Shown here: one piece after another, positions 21,417 to 29,771 of the stretch | Layout of the letters: each line of letters opens with the position of its first letter | Numbering within the stretch: position 1 is the first letter of the stretch | Virus record (IMG/VR): IMGVR_UViG_3300009285_003650 | Coordinates: 1 to 40,821 of that record | DNA: 40,821 nucleotides | Strand: one strand, 5' to 3' | DNA from: a virus | The notes under the pieces: model-generated | What the model was told of the DNA's origin: nothing | Seen by the model: the letters and a program-made list of their open reading frames with translations, nothing else | Database searches by the model: none | Translations under genes and position numbers: made by a program

Positions 21417-22133
21417 TCAACTCGTTTTCACCACGAAATATCCCACCACGGAATTTCCCGACACCGGCCCGCCCGCCTGGATGGTGAATGTGCCGGTGCC
21501 GGCGGTCACCCCGAGCGTGCTTTGCGCGGCCCCCACCCAAAACGGGATGACATGGCCCGCCGCGGTCATGCCGACAAACGCAACGGCAATCGAATCTGTC
21601 CCATTCAAGATCGTCGCCGTGCCACTGTTGCTGGAAATCCCGCTCGGCGCCGTAGCCTCGGTGCCGATCACCCCCTCTTGTACCAGGTTCACCAACATCG
21701 GGAAGTCCGGCAGCTTGACCGTTACTGATCCGTCGGTAAGGCTCCACACCACCGGATACAATCCGACCGCGGTGGCGTGCGTCGGCGCGATTGCGAACGA
21801 ATACCGCTTGTTGGCCGGCGAGTGCCATGCGGTATCGTTGGTATCGAATCCGCTCCAGGCCGCCGTGAAATCGCCGCTATCTTCAAACTGAGCCGCAGTC
21901 TTGAGTCCGAAGGTTGATCCGGTAAAGCTGGGCCAGTCGGGATGCGCCGCAGTCGGCGCCGACAGGTCGGAAGCCAGCGTGAAATCAATGGTCTTGACCG
22001 ACTGGAGTCGAAGCGTATGGTAACAGTTCCGCACCAGAGTCAGGTTTCCTTGCACCCGGTTGCCTTGGCCCGGAATGAAAAAATATCCCCAGGGGTCGAG
22101 GTGGTATAGGTAGTGGACAATGCCGTGGGACAT
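21417..22133 (-). CDS. Distal tail or fibre-associated protein, 238 aa
   Basis: A 238-residue beta-rich protein starting MSHGIVHYLYHLDPWGYFFI. The C-terminal part (SGTATILNGTDSIAVAFVGM followed by HVIPFW) resembles the short beta-sandwich repeat ends of phage fibre proteins. GGAG precedes ATG 22133; an upstream ATG at 22175 overlaps the previous gene and lacks a ribosome site. It sits between two exported proteins yet has no signal peptide itself. Confidence 0.6.
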   Translation of the reverse strand: MSHGIVHYLYHLDPWGYFFIPGQGNRVQGNLTLVRNCYHTLRLQSVKTIDFTLASDLSAPTAAHPDWPSFTGSTFGLKTAAQFEDSGDFTAAWSGFDTNDTAWHSPANKRYSFAIAPTHATAVGLYPVVWSLTDGSVTVKLPDFPMLVNLVQEGVIGTEATAPSGISSNSGTATILNGTDSIAVAFVGMTAAGHVIPFWVGAAQSTLGVTAGTGTFTIQAGGPVSGNSVVGYFVVKTS

Positions 22134-22141
22134 GGTAGCTC

Positions 22142-22552
22142 CTAGTTCGGGATGGCCAGCACGCGCACGACACAATTCGAGCCGGTGGCCTTCCAGAACA
22201 TGTTGGTGCCGGACAATCGAAACTTGGCGTGCTCGCCAGCGTTGATCCTGACGAAATAGTTGCTGGCAATTCCGCCCGCCTCAACGTAGCGGTCCGTGTT
22301 TGTCATCGTGTTGTAGAGCACGATGAACCCTGGCGTTGTAACGGCACCGAACGAAAATTGCGTATCGTTGGTGCCAACATCGGCAATCAAGTCCTGGGCG
22401 TAGGTGCCCGTGACAGTGCCGCGCTGGGTCAGGTTGATTTGATACGTTGACCCGTTTTTGGTGTAAGTAAGCGCGTCGCTGGTGTCCAGTTCGTTGGCGG
22501 CCCAAGCGGCGACGGCGATGAGCAGCAACGCTAAGACTTCGATTCGTTTCAT
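22142..22552 (-). CDS. Exported beta-rich protein in tail module, 136 aa
   Basis: The 136-residue protein has a clear Sec signal peptide (MKRIEVLALLLIAVAAWA, cleavage near AWA-A). The mature part is beta-rich and Asn/Thr-rich (GIASNYFVRINAGEHAKFRL), consistent with a small beta-sandwich. It overlaps the upstream gene by ATGA. Function unknown; its family was not recognised. Confidence 0.65.
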   Translation of the reverse strand: MKRIEVLALLLIAVAAWAANELDTSDALTYTKNGSTYQINLTQRGTVTGTYAQDLIADVGTNDTQFSFGAVTTPGFIVLYNTMTNTDRYVEAGGIASNYFVRINAGEHAKFRLSGTNMFWKATGSNCVVRVLAIPN

Positions 22553-23001
22553 TGTTCTTTACTCCATTTCCCTATCGGGCATTGTGTGGTTGCCAGCCAG
22601 AATTTTAGGCGAGTACACCGGCACGCCCGGCATTTTCCCAATCCAAGCCGGGCTTTCCCGTCCCATTCCGGGCACGCGCCGCAGATCGCGCGGCGCTGGT
22701 CGATTGTCGATTCGCGCGCCACGGGCCAGCCCGCCGCGGACCAAGCTCCCAACTCCTTGACCGCCGTGGCTGCCGCGGTCCAGAAGGATGGCTCCGGTGG
22801 CTGCGGTCTGGACGGGGCGCTCCATGACGTGCGGACAACTTCCGCGGCCAGCTTGCGCCATGGGCCATCTCCCTCGGTGCAGAGAATCGCACATATCCCG
22901 AAGCTCGGCCGGCCGTTGTAGAGCCCCTTGCCGCAGATGCCGCCGGTCTGGCTTTTGGGGTGGGCTTGCCAGTATCCGCACTTGATTGATGGTATTTCCA
23001 T
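22549..23001 (-). CDS. Cysteine-rich protein, possible zinc ribbon, 150 aa
   Basis: The 150-residue protein has nine Cys. The C-terminal part CGACPEWDGKARLGLGKCRA then CRCTRLKFWLATTQCPIGKW matches a phage zinc-ribbon-like tail in which CxxC, C-x-x-C-x-C and CPxGKW are conserved. The N-terminal part is Gly/Cys-rich. It overlaps its downstream neighbour and starts 4 nt after the previous stop. Its placement between tail genes suggests a tail-associated or assembly role, unproven. Confidence 0.6.
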   Translation of the reverse strand: MEIPSIKCGYWQAHPKSQTGGICGKGLYNGRPSFGICAILCTEGDGPWRKLAAEVVRTSWSAPSRPQPPEPSFWTAAATAVKELGAWSAAGWPVARESTIDQRRAICGACPEWDGKARLGLGKCRACRCTRLKFWLATTQCPIGKWSKEQ

Positions 23002-23004
23002 CGT

Positions 23005-23427
23005 TCAACCCACGCTGACTGTGGCTTGTGAGCACGTCCCGCCCGTGCGCGTATACGATCCGACCGGGCTCGTGCCCACCGCCTTGGTCCCTTGCCAAAT
23101 CGTGATCTCCGCTTCTCCCATGCACCAGACCCGCAACTCCCATTCGCAGGTGGCATCGTTCAGGGTCAGATCGGCGGTGATTGGGGTGGCCCCACAACTC
23201 ACGAATCCAGTCCAAACGCAACCGGTCCCGTACACGCTGATCGGTCCCGCCGGCGGATCGTTGCAGGGCGGATCGCAGGAACTGTAATCGCAAACGGGGA
23301 CATCGACCGCGTAGTAAAGCTCCAGATCGCCGCACACCGCATCGCATGGGTCGCAGCAACAGGCTTCCGCCATAGCAATCTGGTCGCTCTCGAATAGGAT
23401 CGCGCCATTGTAGAAGTATATCGGCAT
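23005..23427 (-). CDS. Very cysteine-rich tail-module protein, 140 aa
   Basis: The 140-residue protein contains 13 cysteines, including CCCDPCDAVCGDL and CDYSSCDPPC, followed by a beta-rich C-terminal half (WELRVWCMGEAEITIWQGTK). It could bind metal or be cross-linked by disulfides outside the cell. No signal peptide is seen. It lies among distal tail genes. I do not recognise the family. Confidence 0.6.
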   Translation of the reverse strand: MPIYFYNGAILFESDQIAMAEACCCDPCDAVCGDLELYYAVDVPVCDYSSCDPPCNDPPAGPISVYGTGCVWTGFVSCGATPITADLTLNDATCEWELRVWCMGEAEITIWQGTKAVGTSPVGSYTRTGGTCSQATVSVG

Positions 23428-23438
23428 GGTTCATTCGA

Positions 23439-24317
23439 TTATGGTGGCACGCATTCAGTGCCGGTGTGAATCGTCGTCCAGCCGGCGTCCTCGGGTTCCG
23501 ATTCCAGCACCCTCACCTTTTGATACTTCTCCTGCACGGTCAGGCCCGCGACCTGAATCTTGGTTGAGAGTGTGACCAGATCGGTGACCGGTATTTCCTG
23601 AGCCGCCGAGTAGAGCGCAATCGCGCCCGCGCCGGTGAAATAGGCCATCCCCGGTGAGTTCGCCGAGGGCTGCGCGTATTCGACGTTGGTGAATCGCGGG
23701 ATGTTCGGCGTGAGTCCGGTGGCGATCGTGACGCCAGAGAGATTCTTGATGGTGTAGGTGAAGGTGCAACTGGCCGAATACGATCCCGCCACGCCACCAT
23801 CCTTGGTGACAGTGACCGGGAAGGCGTCGGGCATGACAATATCCCCGCCCGCCCACCTGTAAGTCACGCCCGTCAGGCCACCGGCGGCCCTAGCTATGCT
23901 GGCCAAGGGAACGTAGAGGGCGTCGGTCGGCCAGGCCGCGCCGGTGTCGAAAGACCAGGTGTCGGCCCCGGTGCGCTCCAGCCATACATAATCACCATTC
24001 GCGGCAATGGTGATCTCCGAGGAGGTGGATACGGTCGTCCACCGACCGCTTGGGGTGTAGACCAATATCCCGCCGGTCACCTTGACCTTGAATGTTGAGG
24101 CGTTGGAAATGTAGCAGTAGAATGGCGGCATGTCCGAGGCCAACGACGATAACCGGCGGTCACTACTGACCTCCATCGTTGTGCCGACCGGCCCCGTGAT
24201 TACTCGGACCGTGCCGCTGGATTGAGGAGTAATAGCCCGCAGCCAAGCCTCGACCGTCCTGTACCACTCCGGCGGCGCTTGCCCATCGCTCTTAATCATT
24301 GGCAATCGGTAACTCAT
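23439..24317 (-). CDS. Distal tail protein, 292 aa
   Basis: A 292-residue protein starting MSYRLPMIKSDGQAPPEWYR. It is mainly beta-strand with a Gly/Ser/Thr-rich centre (TIAANGDYVWLERTGADTWS), as in beta-sandwich baseplate or tail-tip proteins. It overlaps the upstream gene by ATGA. The position after tape measure and the 229-residue gene supports a tail-tip role. Confidence 0.6.
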   Translation of the reverse strand: MSYRLPMIKSDGQAPPEWYRTVEAWLRAITPQSSGTVRVITGPVGTTMEVSSDRRLSSLASDMPPFYCYISNASTFKVKVTGGILVYTPSGRWTTVSTSSEITIAANGDYVWLERTGADTWSFDTGAAWPTDALYVPLASIARAAGGLTGVTYRWAGGDIVMPDAFPVTVTKDGGVAGSYSASCTFTYTIKNLSGVTIATGLTPNIPRFTNVEYAQPSANSPGMAYFTGAGAIALYSAAQEIPVTDLVTLSTKIQVAGLTVQEKYQKVRVLESEPEDAGWTTIHTGTECVPP

Positions 24318-25003
24318 GGTCCGTACAATTCCGCTGGCCAGTTATCCGCACCGATCCATTGCTCGGTTCGCTCCCAGTACCCACCGTCTTTCCTGGCCCG
24401 ATCAACCGATTTGATCCATTCGTAACCAGTGGGCGCTCCGGAAAATGGTGTGCTGGTACTGCGAGTGCCGATGTTACTGCCCACCGTCAGCATGAGGTAA
24501 TTGCACCGCATCCGCGTCGCTATCGGTGCCATAACTAGATACCCGGTTCCAAAACTTCTGATGATGGAAAGCGCATCGGCCCGACCGGCGCTGCTGACAT
24601 CAACTGCCGTGCCGTCGTATAAGCTGGACTGACCATCAACCGCCGCCATTACATGCGCCCAGTCGGTTGAGTTGAGCGTGTAACTACCTCCCGTGTAACG
24701 CGGGTGGAGCTGGATCACCTTGGAAATCTGCTGCCAGTCTACCTCGTAGATGTAGTTAGAGTTCCGGTTGTCGGTAATGATGACCAGCCTAGCCAGCCCC
24801 CCCGTGGTGGGCTCGACAAAACAATCCATCACAATGCCGCTGGAATAGGAGGAGCCAACGTCCACTTCGCCGGCGTAGCACAACGCAATCGGCCCTTCCT
24901 TGACATGGGTGAATATCCGGCCCTGATAGTGACGCCGCGCGGCCCCGTTCTGTGGCGGGGTCGTCAGCGTAGATTCCCAAGTGCCTTTGTAAATTGCGCT
25001 CAT
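24314..25003 (-). CDS. Distal tail protein, 229 aa
   Basis: A 229-residue beta-rich protein (MSAIYKGTWESTLTTPPQNG...). It begins within the last four bases of the tape-measure gene (ATGA). In siphophages the first gene after the tape measure usually encodes the distal tail (Dit-type) protein, and this one has a similar size and beta content. No diagnostic motif was found, so the call is by position. Confidence 0.55.
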   Translation of the reverse strand: MSAIYKGTWESTLTTPPQNGAARRHYQGRIFTHVKEGPIALCYAGEVDVGSSYSSGIVMDCFVEPTTGGLARLVIITDNRNSNYIYEVDWQQISKVIQLHPRYTGGSYTLNSTDWAHVMAAVDGQSSLYDGTAVDVSSAGRADALSIIRSFGTGYLVMAPIATRMRCNYLMLTVGSNIGTRSTSTPFSGAPTGYEWIKSVDRARKDGGYWERTEQWIGADNWPAELYGP

Positions 25004-26880
25004 CGTGGCACCGGCTGGGGTTCGGTGTTAAGCGGCTTGAGCCCCTGTTGCAGTAGTCTGACCATCAATGAGGTGTTGTCCGCAGTCCGGCGGGCGTTAT
25101 CGGCAATCGCAGATGCGGCGCCCATCGCCTGGAATCCCGCGCCCCGCCCAGACTCACCCATCGCGCGATAGGCGGGACCACCACCGGACTCGCCCATCGC
25201 GCGATAATCCTCTCCGGATCCAGGTTGCCCCATCTTCCGATAGTTCGGCCCCTTCCCTTCTTCGCCCATCTCTCTGTATGTTTTCGCAAACCGAGCGCCG
25301 AACCTGCCTTCGATCTCACCAATACGTCCACCGATGGCCCTCAACGCATCGCTGTAGACTTCGCCACTGATGCCACCCTCCCCGCGCCGCCTTAAGGCGT
25401 CGATCTCGTTCTGTAATTCTGCCGCCTTGCCGCGAAGCCTGGCATTGGCAAGTTCATTGTCGGTTCTGTCAATTTCCTTTAGCACCGCAGTCCGCTCTAT
25501 TTCCAGGGCGAGAATCTTTTCGGCCGGTGTCAGTCCGGCCAGATAGCCCGCGCGTTGCAGTTCAGCCACGCGCGCGTTGGCCTCGTCGATCCTATCAAGT
25601 TCAGCGAAAAACGCCCTGGCCTTGTCGCGCTCCATATCCTCTTCGGTTTTTCGGAGGGTTTCTGCGGCTCTCTCTTGCTCGGCTGCTTGGCGCTTGCGAA
25701 GCTCGGCCAGCTTCAATTCGATCTCCAACTTCTCCTTGGTCTGTGCGGCTTCTGTTTCTATAACCGGAGGCTTGGTCCAGGTGTTCGGCAATTCTGTGAG
25801 CGCGACCTGGCCAGGCGATTCGGATACTACCGGCGCGGGCATGGACTCCAGCAACCGCTTCTTTTCTTCCAGGTAGGCAATCTCCTCATCAGCCGACATT
25901 GCCACCAGCTTGATGCGCTCACGCAATTCGTCGTTTTGTTTTTCGAGCGCAGCAGCGGCCTTGCTTTCGGCTTCGGTGGGACCAGTCGGTGGCGTGAATG
26001 ACGGCAGCGGCTTTACCGGAGGGATAACACCAAAGTCCTTCTCCCAATCTTCACGAAATTTAGCCTCTTGAGCCTCAATCGCGTCTAATGTCGCGCCATA
26101 GCCCTGTGAAATGGTTGAAAAAAATGTCTGCCATCGCTTGATCGCAACATCAGCGCCGAAAGCCGCCTTTTGGACAAACGTCCCGACGAAATTCAACCCC
26201 AACATACCACCCACTTGCATTGTTTTCCACAGCCTTAACAAATTATCCTCGACGCGCTCCAGGGATTGTATGGTCTCGGAGTCCGCCCTCGGGATGTTCA
26301 GCAGTTTCTCAATCTCTTCCCGATTCATCCTCAACAGCGGCAGCAGGACTGAGGCGCCGCGGCCCAGCAAATCGAATACCGCCCCGAGGTCGCCCGTCCG
26401 TTTCAGCCCATCCGCAACGGCCATCAACTGCTCAGCGGGGGCCATTTTGAAAAATGCTTCCGCGTTGATCCCCAATCGCTGAATGGCTTTGGCGGCTGTG
26501 TTTCCGGAAAGGGCCACGGTTTCACCGCTTTCGCCCATGATCCGGAGTTGATCTCCAGCGCCCTTCAGCGACATTTGTGCGGCCTGGCTATTCCTTTGCA
26601 GGCGCACGACGAACAGGGCAAGCCGGTCAGCAGTTGTCCCAGTGGCCTCGGCTGCGAACCCAAACCGCTGAATCTCGTCGGTAGACAATCCGGTGCGCTG
26701 GGATAAATTGTAGATCGTGCTGGCCGTGCTGAGAAGTTGCTTGCCGAGATAGGCGATGCCCGCCACGCTGAACGCGCTGGCCAATCCCGGCGCGAACGAC
26801 GCCACCGCCGAACGCGCCCGCGTCAGCCCGTACTCGAACGCGCTGCTATCCAGCGCCAGCCTGGCTCTGATCTCCGCCAT
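25000..26880 (-). CDS. Tail tape measure protein, 626 aa
   Basis: The 626-residue protein starts MAEIRARLALDSSAFEYGLT, the typical opening of short tape measures, followed by hydrophobic helices (SFAPGLASAFSVAGIAYLGK) and a long alpha-helical, coiled-coil-rich body (about 300-530). Near the C-terminus (about 548-606) there are five tandem 12-residue repeats of type YRxMGexGxGxx. By the usual rule of about 1.5 angstrom per residue the tail would be roughly 90-100 nm. It overlaps the tail chaperone T frame by 35 nt; AAGGAAAT precedes its ATG. Confidence 0.88.
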   Translation of the reverse strand: MAEIRARLALDSSAFEYGLTRARSAVASFAPGLASAFSVAGIAYLGKQLLSTASTIYNLSQRTGLSTDEIQRFGFAAEATGTTADRLALFVVRLQRNSQAAQMSLKGAGDQLRIMGESGETVALSGNTAAKAIQRLGINAEAFFKMAPAEQLMAVADGLKRTGDLGAVFDLLGRGASVLLPLLRMNREEIEKLLNIPRADSETIQSLERVEDNLLRLWKTMQVGGMLGLNFVGTFVQKAAFGADVAIKRWQTFFSTISQGYGATLDAIEAQEAKFREDWEKDFGVIPPVKPLPSFTPPTGPTEAESKAAAALEKQNDELRERIKLVAMSADEEIAYLEEKKRLLESMPAPVVSESPGQVALTELPNTWTKPPVIETEAAQTKEKLEIELKLAELRKRQAAEQERAAETLRKTEEDMERDKARAFFAELDRIDEANARVAELQRAGYLAGLTPAEKILALEIERTAVLKEIDRTDNELANARLRGKAAELQNEIDALRRRGEGGISGEVYSDALRAIGGRIGEIEGRFGARFAKTYREMGEEGKGPNYRKMGQPGSGEDYRAMGESGGGPAYRAMGESGRGAGFQAMGAASAIADNARRTADNTSLMVRLLQQGLKPLNTEPQPVPR

Positions 26881-27079
26881 CGGTTATTTCCTTGCTCAAG
26901 TCATCGAACATCGCCAACAAGCTCTCATCGGTCGCCACAGTAACGATGCCCTTTTGCACCAGGGCGCAGTGCTGAAATTGCAGCCCGGCCGCCAGCGGCA
27001 GTTCCCACAAGATGAACTCCAACGTCCAGCCAGTCAGGCCCGCTATAGCGCCGACGTAGCTCGCCAGCCGCGCCGGCAT
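26846..27079 (-). CDS. Tail assembly chaperone T-like extension (made by -1 frameshift)
   Basis: This 77-codon frame begins 3 nt after the stop of the preceding 139-codon gene and overlaps the tape-measure start. It is in the -1 frame relative to that gene, and a heptamer CCCAAAC sits immediately before the upstream stop. This is the lambda G/GT arrangement, where a fraction of ribosomes shift -1 and make a G-T fusion (here 218 residues). The protein (MPARLASYVGAIAGLTGWTL) is hydrophobic and helical, as T domains often are. Independent initiation at ATG 27079 lacks a good ribosome site. Confidence 0.75.
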   Translation of the reverse strand: MPARLASYVGAIAGLTGWTLEFILWELPLAAGLQFQHCALVQKGIVTVATDESLLAMFDDLSKEITDGGDQSQAGAG

Positions 27080-27081
27080 AA

Positions 27082-27501
27082 TCAGTTTGGGAGTGTTGGT
27101 TCATTGGATTCGACGGTGTAGTTGTCCTGTTTGCGCGCTTCCTCCCGGATCGCCTCGACCTGCTCGCACGCGCCCCATAACTGCGGCGTGCTGAATCGGT
27201 CCATGAACGATCGCAAGCCGGCCATGAGAAGGTCCGCATCCCAACACGCGCGCTCCGTTTCTTTTCGGTCCGCTGAATGCAACCAAAGGAACGCGGCAAT
27301 CAAGTAGGTGCCGGCTAACATCTGCCTTTCCTTCTCTTCCGTTTCGGCCAGTAGCCCGGCCAACTTACGCTTGAGCACCAGCCGCACCTGTTCGAGCTGC
27401 GCCTCGGTACCCGCGGTATAAGGCCGCAGGGTCAGACCCAATACGATTTTCTGCGGCGCCAGGATCGCATTGGCCGCATCGAGTTCGGCCTGCGCGCTCA
27501 T
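27082..27501 (-). CDS. Tail assembly chaperone G-like, 139 aa
   Basis: The 139-residue mostly helical protein (MSAQAELDAANAILAPQKIV) lies directly upstream of the tape measure, the conserved place of the tail assembly chaperone. Its last codons are CCA AAC TGA, which form a slippery X-XXY-YYZ heptamer just before the stop. ATG 27501 overlaps the previous stop. It would bind the tape measure protein and guide tube polymerisation around it. Confidence 0.8.
   Translation of the reverse strand: MSAQAELDAANAILAPQKIVLGLTLRPYTAGTEAQLEQVRLVLKRKLAGLLAETEEKERQMLAGTYLIAAFLWLHSADRKETERACWDADLLMAGLRSFMDRFSTPQLWGACEQVEAIREEARKQDNYTVESNEPTLPN
27085..27091 (-). promoter_or_regulatory. -1 ribosomal frameshift site CCCAAAC
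   Basis: On the - strand the codons read ctC CCA AAC TGA. CCCAAAC fits X XXY YYZ and lies exactly at the zero-frame stop. Slipping -1 gives CCC AAA CTG ATT ATG, which is in frame with the 77-codon T gene. Analogous to GGGAAAG in lambda G/T. AAC is less slippery than AAG/AAA in E. coli, so efficiency is uncertain. Confidence 0.75.
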
Positions 27502-27950
27502 TGCACACCCTGAAGGTTGTTAGGCGACTTTGGCTTGGTGAAAATATGGAGCTTGCCGTCGCGCTGGACAATGTGATGCAACGGCAACTCACTGGTCGGC
27601 CCCGACCTGGTGACTTCGCAGAGCCGTTCCCAGTTGTGCCACATCGTTTTCATCAGCGCCAAGACCGCCCCCATGTGCTGATCAGGTATGGCCTCGCCGG
27701 CGTGGCGAGCCTCGAACCCGGGATCACCGAACGCCGAGTGGATCCGGCTGGCCATCTCACTCTGCTTGAAAAAGAACCAGCATATCGGCTTGCCGCCTTC
27801 GACGCTCTCCCACCGAGCCGATGGCCGGTCTCCGGTCAGAAACGGCTCGCACTCACTGAGCGCATACAGCAACGCCGCCTCTTTGGTGTTGCGTGTGGCG
27901 ACACATCCCGCGCTCACTAAATCAGTCGCCCCGGTAGTTGGAATCTGCAT
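27498..27950 (-). CDS. Hypothetical protein between tail tube and chaperone, 150 aa
   Basis: The 150-residue protein (MQIPTTGATDLVSAGCVATR...) has a central amphipathic helix and a C-terminal His/Lys-rich part (LPLHHIVQRDGKLHIFTKPK). Upstream and downstream genes are tail genes. No known family; it could be a second tail assembly factor. Its stop overlaps the chaperone ATG. Confidence 0.55.
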   Translation of the reverse strand: MQIPTTGATDLVSAGCVATRNTKEAALLYALSECEPFLTGDRPSARWESVEGGKPICWFFFKQSEMASRIHSAFGDPGFEARHAGEAIPDQHMGAVLALMKTMWHNWERLCEVTRSGPTSELPLHHIVQRDGKLHIFTKPKSPNNLQGVQ

Positions 27951-27974
27951 CTTGGAATCTCCTAAACTGGTTGG

Positions 27975-28325
27975 TTAGGTGATGCCTTCGACGCCCGCCG
28001 CTTTGAAGCTGCCGCGCGTGAAGCCCACGTTGGTCTGCTTGCGCCCATACGTGTACACGTAAAGGCCGCCGGTTCCCGGCACCGCATTGCTCAGGGTGAT
28101 CGAACTCCCGAGCGCAGTTACGATGTCAGCGCCCTTGTACAGGTATTCGCCGCTCGCTTCGCGCTTGCCGAACGAATGGAGCGCAAAGGCGACGTAATCG
28201 CCGTCCTCATCTTGAGCGTAGGTGACCTCGCCAGAGGTGTCTCCGTCCAGCGATTGCATGATCACCGCGGTGATGCTGTCGCAACCAAAAACCAGCGTTG
28301 TCACGCCCTTGATAGTAGCTGCCAT
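27975..28325 (-). CDS. Major tail tube protein, 116 aa
   Basis: The 116-residue beta-rich protein starts MAATIKGVTTLVFGCDSITA and has GTGGLYVYTYGRKQTNVGFT. Its size, beta content and position, just after the tail terminator and two genes before the chaperones, fit a tail tube of the short gpV-N class. GGACAATCTC precedes the ATG. The call is by position and fold type, as no signature residues exist for the family. Confidence 0.6.
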   Translation of the reverse strand: MAATIKGVTTLVFGCDSITAVIMQSLDGDTSGEVTYAQDEDGDYVAFALHSFGKREASGEYLYKGADIVTALGSSITLSNAVPGTGGLYVYTYGRKQTNVGFTRGSFKAAGVEGIT

Positions 28326-28377
28326 GAGATTGTCCTTTGTTTGTTCCTGTCGTTTATGCCTCGAATGTCAACTGCGC

Positions 28378-28812
28378 CTATATTTCCCCGCACCAGCACT
28401 TGAACCGGAATACGTTGTCCCAATGCCGCTCTTCTACGCTGCCCGAAGTGGGCTGCATGTACCTAACCGCCCAGGTCTTGAGGGTGGCGGTGGTAAGCCT
28501 GGTAGCCAAGTCGTCCCAGAACAGAATCGCCACCAGTTTGTCCCACTCCGCCGACACGTTCGCAGTTGAGGTATCATCGGCCTGGACCCGGATAATGGCC
28601 TCAACGTCCAACTCCCACGCCCCAGAACCGATCTCCTCAACCACCCGGCTAGCCTGGAAGATGATGGCCGGCAGCGTGACGGGGCTCGTCTTGTCCTCTT
28701 GCGAGGTGGCGATATGATAGGCGCTCAGATCAATGGAATGCACCGCGACGTTGTTGGCCCAGGCAACGAGTGCGGCCTCAAGCGCGCCTTCGAGATCATG
28801 GGGGGTACTCAT
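28378..28812 (-). CDS. Tail terminator-like protein, 144 aa
   Basis: A 144-residue alpha/beta protein (MSTPHDLEGALEAALVAWAN) with size and position between the tail completion and tail tube genes that fit the gpU/tail-terminator group. ATG 28812 overlaps the preceding stop (ATGA), so the much longer upstream frame (to 29214) is a shadow of the neighbouring gene. It probably caps the tube at the head end. Confidence 0.6.
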   Translation of the reverse strand: MSTPHDLEGALEAALVAWANNVAVHSIDLSAYHIATSQEDKTSPVTLPAIIFQASRVVEEIGSGAWELDVEAIIRVQADDTSTANVSAEWDKLVAILFWDDLATRLTTATLKTWAVRYMQPTSGSVEERHWDNVFRFKCWCGEI

Positions 28813-29420
28813 GCGCGATTGAACTCCCGGGCCCGCTGGTCGAGTTTCTTCCTGGCATACTCCATCATGTCGCCAGTCACGAATCGAATTGCCTCCTGTA
28901 ATCCCTCTCCGCCGTATCGCTTCAGAGCCGAGGCGCTGGTAACACTCTTGCTCGTAGAAAAATTCACGATCTCGGCGAAGCTGAGGATGGCCTGTCGGGC
29001 CATCGTGCCAGTCCCCTTGCCGCGCCTTCCGCCCAATCCGGGGATTCGGACCGATCCGCGGATGCCGCTCTGCTGTTGAATCCTCTTGCCCGCCTGCGCC
29101 CATCCGCGGCGAATGAACCCGGCCACGGACACACGCTGACGGATTAACCTGGAAAATGCCGCGTCCCTTCTTGCCTTGGTTGGATGCTTTATGCCCCGCT
29201 GGGTGTAGACCCAATTCGTAAAAGCGTAGATGTTTCTGATCTTTCCTATGGATGATGGAATATCCGCCTTCGGTGTGAACTGCGCGGAACGGAACGCCAG
29301 GTTGATCGCCGCTCGGTTCACGACTTCAGGAACATCCTTGCGTGTCGCCCGCCGATATATTTCCAGCGCCGACTGGAAATTACGCACGCTAGCCGGATCG
29401 AGTTCGAGGCTGGCTTTCAC
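28809..29420 (-). CDS. Head-tail joining / tail completion protein (gp10/gpZ-like)
   Basis: A 203-residue basic, mainly helical protein with VVNRAAINLAFRSAQFTPK and repeated Arg/Lys patches. The general character and position match HK97 gp10-type or lambda gpZ-type tail completion proteins, which act at the head-tail junction. It overlaps both neighbours by ATGA. No motif is diagnostic. Confidence 0.6.
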   Translation of the reverse strand: MKASLELDPASVRNFQSALEIYRRATRKDVPEVVNRAAINLAFRSAQFTPKADIPSSIGKIRNIYAFTNWVYTQRGIKHPTKARRDAAFSRLIRQRVSVAGFIRRGWAQAGKRIQQQSGIRGSVRIPGLGGRRGKGTGTMARQAILSFAEIVNFSTSKSVTSASALKRYGGEGLQEAIRFVTGDMMEYARKKLDQRAREFNRA

Positions 29421-29728
29421 TTTTCCTTGCCCGTCAGAAACACCGTTCGCACCGGATCCTCAACGCTGCTCTGCGCGTGCTCGACCCGGTAGGTGGTGCT
29501 GCCAATCGTGATCTTCCCTCCGTTAGAGATCGTCACGTCGGCAGAGAGGTATTCCAGACCCCCCAGGTAGTCCTGTTGGAAGCCGCCGATCTGGGCCATC
29601 AACATGTCATCGGTGGTCCGCATTACGCCCCGGAATGTGCCGGTGACTCCCGTGACGGTGAAGTCCACACCGAACTCTGACCGGGCTTCTTTGAACCCGT
29701 CCACCACCATGTTTGAGAAGTCGCCCAT
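29417..29728 (-). CDS. Head-tail connector, 103 aa
   Basis: The 103-residue beta-rich protein (MGDFSNMVVDGFKEARSEFG) has the size and order of lambda gpFII-like head-tail connectors or stopper proteins. Its ATG lies only 8 nt beyond a GC-rich hairpin (29737-29771), so its initiation region is partly in structure. Function by position. Confidence 0.55.
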   Translation of the reverse strand: MGDFSNMVVDGFKEARSEFGVDFTVTGVTGTFRGVMRTTDDMLMAQIGGFQQDYLGGLEYLSADVTISNGGKITIGSTTYRVEHAQSSVEDPVRTVFLTGKEK

Positions 29729-29736
29729 AACACAAA

Positions 29737-29771
29737 GGCCCGCCCGCCGTTTCAGCCGCAGCGGGCGGGCC
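29737..29771 (-). terminator. GC-rich hairpin between head and tail genes, attenuator-like
   Basis: GGCCCGCCCGC (29737-29747) and GCGGGCGGGCC (29761-29771) form a perfect 11-bp stem with a 13-nt loop. On the transcribed - strand it is followed by TTTGTGTT and then the ATG of the connector. It could partly terminate the late transcript or hide the ribosome site of the connector gene, setting head versus tail protein ratios. Confidence 0.6.

Noticed and set aside
28378-29214. 278-residue protein starting at 29214
   Set aside because: The upstream part is a shadow of the tail completion gene; the ATGA-coupled start at 28812 gives a 144-residue protein of the expected size.
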